A stretch of DNA of 43,477 bases from Microcaldota archaeon (GTDB lineage: Archaea; Micrarchaeota; Micrarchaeia; Anstonellales; Bilamarchaeaceae), in NCBI GenBank assembly GCA_014730115.1, contig WJIU01000028.1, forward strand, positions 1-43,477, in the 5' to 3' direction. Both the position numbers and the translations under genes were made by a program. Shown piece by piece: positions 41,093 through 43,477 of this stretch (positions within the stretch are counted from its first letter, which is position 1; the number at the start of each line of letters is the position of its first letter). The notes beneath the pieces are model-generated. The model saw nothing but the letters and a program-made list of their open reading frames with translations, searched no databases and had not been told where the DNA came from.

Positions 41093-41626
41093 TCAGCGGC
41101 CCTTCCAGATGGTCTCTTCTACCTTTTTCTTGTAGTTTACGTGCCTGGCCAGCATGAAAAGATAGTCCCCCACCCGGTTCAGGTACACTATAATGGAGGG
41201 GTTTATCTTTTCCTTTTCAGCCGCATGAACAACCCTGCGCTCTGCCCTCCTGCACACCGTCCGGCCATGGTGGAGAAGAGAGGCAGTCTTGCTGCCTCCG
41301 GGGATAATAAAATTTTTCAGGGGAGGCAGTGCAGCCTCAAGCTCATCTATGTCTTTTTCCAGTTCAGAGGCCCGGGAAGGGTGTATCTTTCTTACCTTGG
41401 GGTCTTTTGAAGCCAGCTCCGCCCCGATTACAAAAAGGTCTTTCTGTATCCTTTTAAGGGACTCCGTGACATCCTTTTTCTCGCTGAAAGCAATCGCTAT
41501 TCCCAGGACAGAATTGAGTTCATCCACCTCCCCATAGGCCTCCACCCTGGGATGGCTTTTGGGCACGGTGCCCGAACCCAGAAGATTGGTGGCTCCTTTG
41601 TCCCCAAACTTGGTATAAATGGGCAT
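41093..41626 (-). CDS. pduO: ATP:cob(I)alamin adenosyltransferase, PduO type
   Basis: This 177-residue enzyme transfers adenosyl to cob(I)alamin, making coenzyme B12. The N-terminal TKFGDKGATNLLGSG with VEAYGEVDELNSVLG and the C-terminal CRRAERRVVHAAE and NRVGDYLFMLAR blocks are diagnostic. B12-dependent enzymes are not visible here, so it implies a use elsewhere in the genome. Its start is about 29 bp from the centre of a TATA box shared with the HD gene on the right. Confidence 0.93.
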   Translation of the reverse strand: MPIYTKFGDKGATNLLGSGTVPKSHPRVEAYGEVDELNSVLGIAIAFSEKKDVTESLKRIQKDLFVIGAELASKDPKVRKIHPSRASELEKDIDELEAALPPLKNFIIPGGSKTASLLHHGRTVCRRAERRVVHAAEKEKINPSIIVYLNRVGDYLFMLARHVNYKKKVEETIWKGR

Positions 41627-41650
41627 ATATGTTGAGAATCACACGATTGA

Positions 41651-41662
41651 TATAAAAATTTA
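41651..41662. promoter_or_regulatory. shared bidirectional TATA box (TATAAAAATTTA)
   Basis: The centre (about 41656) is roughly 28-30 bp from both start codons (41626 and 41684), so each transcript would have a leader of about 2-4 nt. This is the fourth example of the symmetric arrangement, with slightly wider spacing. Confidence 0.5.
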
Positions 41663-41683
41663 TTCTTTTACACATATCCACCC

Positions 41684-42760
41684 ATGTCGAGCCTTGACTA
41701 CCGCAACCACGCACGAGCTAAGCCAGTTCAGGCCCTCGTTTACCGCTCGGTCAGCCGCTCCGAGCCTGCACTGGAAGGGATTACCAGGGGTTTTGTTGTA
41801 AAGGAGATGCTGAAAGAAAGAGACGTGGTTGTGCCGGGGGTATCGTCCCTCGTGAAATGCGCTGCGCGGAGGCTGAACGAGAGAGAGGGTGGAAAAGACA
41901 AATGGAGATACACCCGGAGGCATTGTGTTGAGGTCGGCTTTCTTTCCTATCTTATCGCTAAAGAGGCAAAGGAACGGGGGGCGCATGAGGCCAGGAACCT
42001 GGACCCGGAGCTCTGCTTTATTGGAGGGGTTTTGCACGACATAGGAAAGACCTTTCTTCCCATGTCCCTGGTAGTAAAAGAGCTGGGCGTAAATTTTCTG
42101 TTCTTCAGGTTTTTCCAGGGTGCCCGCATGAGCGAGGTTGAAAGGCGCATACTGCGGGACGAGCATCTTTCTGCAGGTACCAGGTATGTCCGGCTCTTCG
42201 GAGGAAACGGGCAGATTAAGACCATTCTGGACATGGTAGGGCTCCACCATGTAATGTATAACGGGCTTGACTCGGTTGTGCCCACATACCCCAAGCTTTT
42301 CAAGGGCAGGGACCTCCCGCTCCACGCCCGGATAGCAAAGACCGCAGATTTTCTGTCAGCGGTACTGCCCAGGCACTACCGGCAGGATTCCTGGGTGCTT
42401 TCCTTCCGCACTGCGATAGCATACGCAGCAACGGTTGCCGGAAGGGAGCTGGACCCGCTTGCAGTCCGCTACTTCCTGACCGGAACCCACGACATGGAGC
42501 CGGAACAGGCCGACAGCCTGGTGGCTTCCATGCACCACCCCAAAGGACAGCGGGGAATATCAGACTACGACCTTATGAAGGCTCACATAGGGGACACCAT
42601 GCAGAACCACGGGGTTTTCAAAGAGTCCCTTTCCCTTTGGAATCTGGGCCGCATTGAAATGTATGAAGACGAAACGGAAAAAATCTGCAATAAAAGCGGC
42701 TTCCCCCCTCTTCATGAAGTGTCCCCGCTGAGCATTAAAAATAAATATGCACATGCATAG
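41684..42760 (+). CDS. HD-domain protein, HD-GYP-like but without GYP
   Basis: This 358-residue protein has an HD phosphohydrolase core: first His in RRHCVEVGFLS, HD in GGVLHDIGKTFLP, then DEHLSAGTRYVR, MVGLHHVMYNG and AKTADFLSAV with the distal Asp. The order resembles HD-GYP phosphodiesterases, but the diagnostic GYP is missing (HHVMYNGLDSVVPTYPKLF). It may be a nucleotide phosphohydrolase rather than a cyclic-di-GMP enzyme. It is divergent from pduO and 8 bp upstream of the acetyl-CoA synthetase gene. Confidence 0.75.
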   Translation: MSSLDYRNHARAKPVQALVYRSVSRSEPALEGITRGFVVKEMLKERDVVVPGVSSLVKCAARRLNEREGGKDKWRYTRRHCVEVGFLSYLIAKEAKERGAHEARNLDPELCFIGGVLHDIGKTFLPMSLVVKELGVNFLFFRFFQGARMSEVERRILRDEHLSAGTRYVRLFGGNGQIKTILDMVGLHHVMYNGLDSVVPTYPKLFKGRDLPLHARIAKTADFLSAVLPRHYRQDSWVLSFRTAIAYAATVAGRELDPLAVRYFLTGTHDMEPEQADSLVASMHHPKGQRGISDYDLMKAHIGDTMQNHGVFKESLSLWNLGRIEMYEDETEKICNKSGFPPLHEVSPLSIKNKYAHA

Positions 42761-42768
42761 TAACACCC

Positions 42769-43392
42769 ATGACGCTTACCGACAGCTTCTCACTTATGGA
42801 AAAGCACGGGTTTAAACTGATTCCTTATCGTCTTGTGAAAACCGAGGATGAGGCAGTAAAGGCCGCAAAAGACATCGGCTATCCGGTCGTGCTAAAGGTT
42901 GTTTCTCCTGAAATAGAGCACAAGACAGACATCGGGGGGGTAAAGGTCAATCTAAAAAATGAAGGCATCCTGAGGCACAGCTATCAGGAGATAATGAAGA
43001 ACGCCTCCGGCAAGAAAGTAGAGGGTGTTATGGTACAGAAGATGGCCAGGAAAGGGGTGGAGCTTATTATCGGGGGGAAAAAGGACCCCCAGTTCGGGCA
43101 CATGGTTATCCTCGGCCTTGGCGGAATATATGTCGAGATTTTCAAGGATATCAGCGCAAGGCTCTGCCCGGTGAATGCTGATGATGTTGAGGAAATGATT
43201 GCAGAACTCAAGGCCCATCCGCTTCTGGAGGGCGCCAGGGGCCGCAGGCCGATAAACAAAAAGAAGGTAAAGGAGCTGGTGCTCAACTCCTGCGTGTTTA
43301 TGAAAAAGGAGGACATCAAGGAGATGGACCTCAACCCTGTGGTTTGTGATGAAAAGGGCTGCGACATCGTGGATGTCCGGTTTGCCAGGTAG
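42769..43392 (+). CDS. acdB: acetyl-CoA synthetase (ADP-forming), beta subunit
   Basis: This is an ATP-grasp subunit of about 207 residues that binds the nucleotide and helps convert acetyl-CoA, ADP and Pi to acetate, CoA and ATP. Blocks include GYPVVLKVVSPEIEHKTDIGGVKVNL, KGVELIIGGKKDPQFGHMVILGLGGIYVEIFKD and KEMDLNPVV. The alpha subunit gene starts 5 bp after its stop. Together they give substrate-level phosphorylation, an energy route common in fermenting archaea. Confidence 0.9.
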   Translation: MTLTDSFSLMEKHGFKLIPYRLVKTEDEAVKAAKDIGYPVVLKVVSPEIEHKTDIGGVKVNLKNEGILRHSYQEIMKNASGKKVEGVMVQKMARKGVELIIGGKKDPQFGHMVILGLGGIYVEIFKDISARLCPVNADDVEEMIAELKAHPLLEGARGRRPINKKKVKELVLNSCVFMKKEDIKEMDLNPVVCDEKGCDIVDVRFAR

Positions 43393-43397
43393 TTTTT

Positions 43398-43477
43398 ATG
43401 GAAAAAATCGTAAAAAAACTGAAACATGTGCTTGACCCCAAGTCGGTGGCAATTGTGGGGGCCTCGGCCACCCCGAA
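43398..43477 (+). CDS. acdA: acetyl-CoA synthetase (ADP-forming), alpha subunit (5' fragment)
   Basis: Only the first 26 codons are in the window. They read MEKIVKKLKHVLDPKSVAIV then GASATP, the CoA-binding Rossmann start of the alpha subunit. The gene is cut by the window end. It follows acdB directly, as in other archaea where the two subunits are encoded in one operon. Confidence 0.8.
   Translation, partial: MEKIVKKLKHVLDPKSVAIVGASATP

Noticed and set aside
1..43477. CRISPR array, insertion sequence or prophage
   Set aside because: No regularly spaced repeats, transposase, integrase or phage structural genes were seen on either strand.

Overview
The window is archaeal. It encodes a PCNA-type sliding clamp, aIF5B, an archaeal FtsZ, the archaeal (GEK1-type) D-aminoacyl-tRNA deacylase, Rad50, PurP and archaeal PheS. 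Promoters are TATA boxes placed about 26 bp before the start codon. There is a box C/D guide RNA and a tRNA gene without an encoded CCA. Packing is dense, with ATGA stop/start overlaps, many leaderless starts and roughly 50% GC by eye. A small-genome lineage (DPANN such as Diapherotrites or Micrarchaeota, or a deep euryarchaeal group) fits, but the sequence alone does not fix the phylum.

Layout. 1-5.5 kb: a lipoprotein, then a plus-strand operon with a secretion/pilus ATPase, its membrane platform protein, a PAP2 phosphatase, a dolichol-kinase-like protein and DtdA. 5.5-6.5 kb: a HAD phosphatase divergent from a short leaderless ORF that runs in frame, through one TGA, into a TRAM protein. 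6.5-11.9 kb: a minus-strand operon of pheS and three surface/membrane proteins. 11.9-17 kb: purP, a double-ACT protein, a possible structured RNA, a SerA-like dehydrogenase, and ftsZ with NAD kinase and a small protein. 17-20 kb: a VapB-like/PIN pair, a PQ-loop-like membrane protein, purQ and small membrane proteins. 20-24 kb: a regulator and an ion/osmotic operon (corA, mscS, a cation/Ca exchanger and a small membrane protein).

24-31 kb: pyrG, tRNA-Val with a D-loop insertion, two helical-repeat proteins, aIF5B and a P-loop/dCMP deaminase fusion. 31-36.8 kb: a box C/D sRNA, PCNA, a pseudokinase-like protein, Rad50, a 58-codon gene and a secreted protein. 36.9-43.5 kb: ATP-type PEP carboxykinase, an HTH gene between imperfect direct repeats, an 8-oxoguanine glycosylase, two HD-domain proteins, a PduO-type cobalamin adenosyltransferase, and the ADP-forming acetyl-CoA synthetase genes, the last cut by the window end.

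Metabolically the window suggests partial de novo purine synthesis (purP, purQ), pyrimidine interconversion (pyrG, dCMP deaminase), PEP/oxaloacetate interconversion and ATP production from acetyl-CoA. The most unusual items are the C/D RNA whose D' guide lands on the equivalent of 23S G2251, the tRNA-Val insertion, the repeated symmetric bidirectional TATA layout, the in-frame TGA before the TRAM gene, a PIN gene with an apparent ATA start and altered active site, a pseudokinase-like protein beside PCNA, and the repeat-flanked HTH gene.
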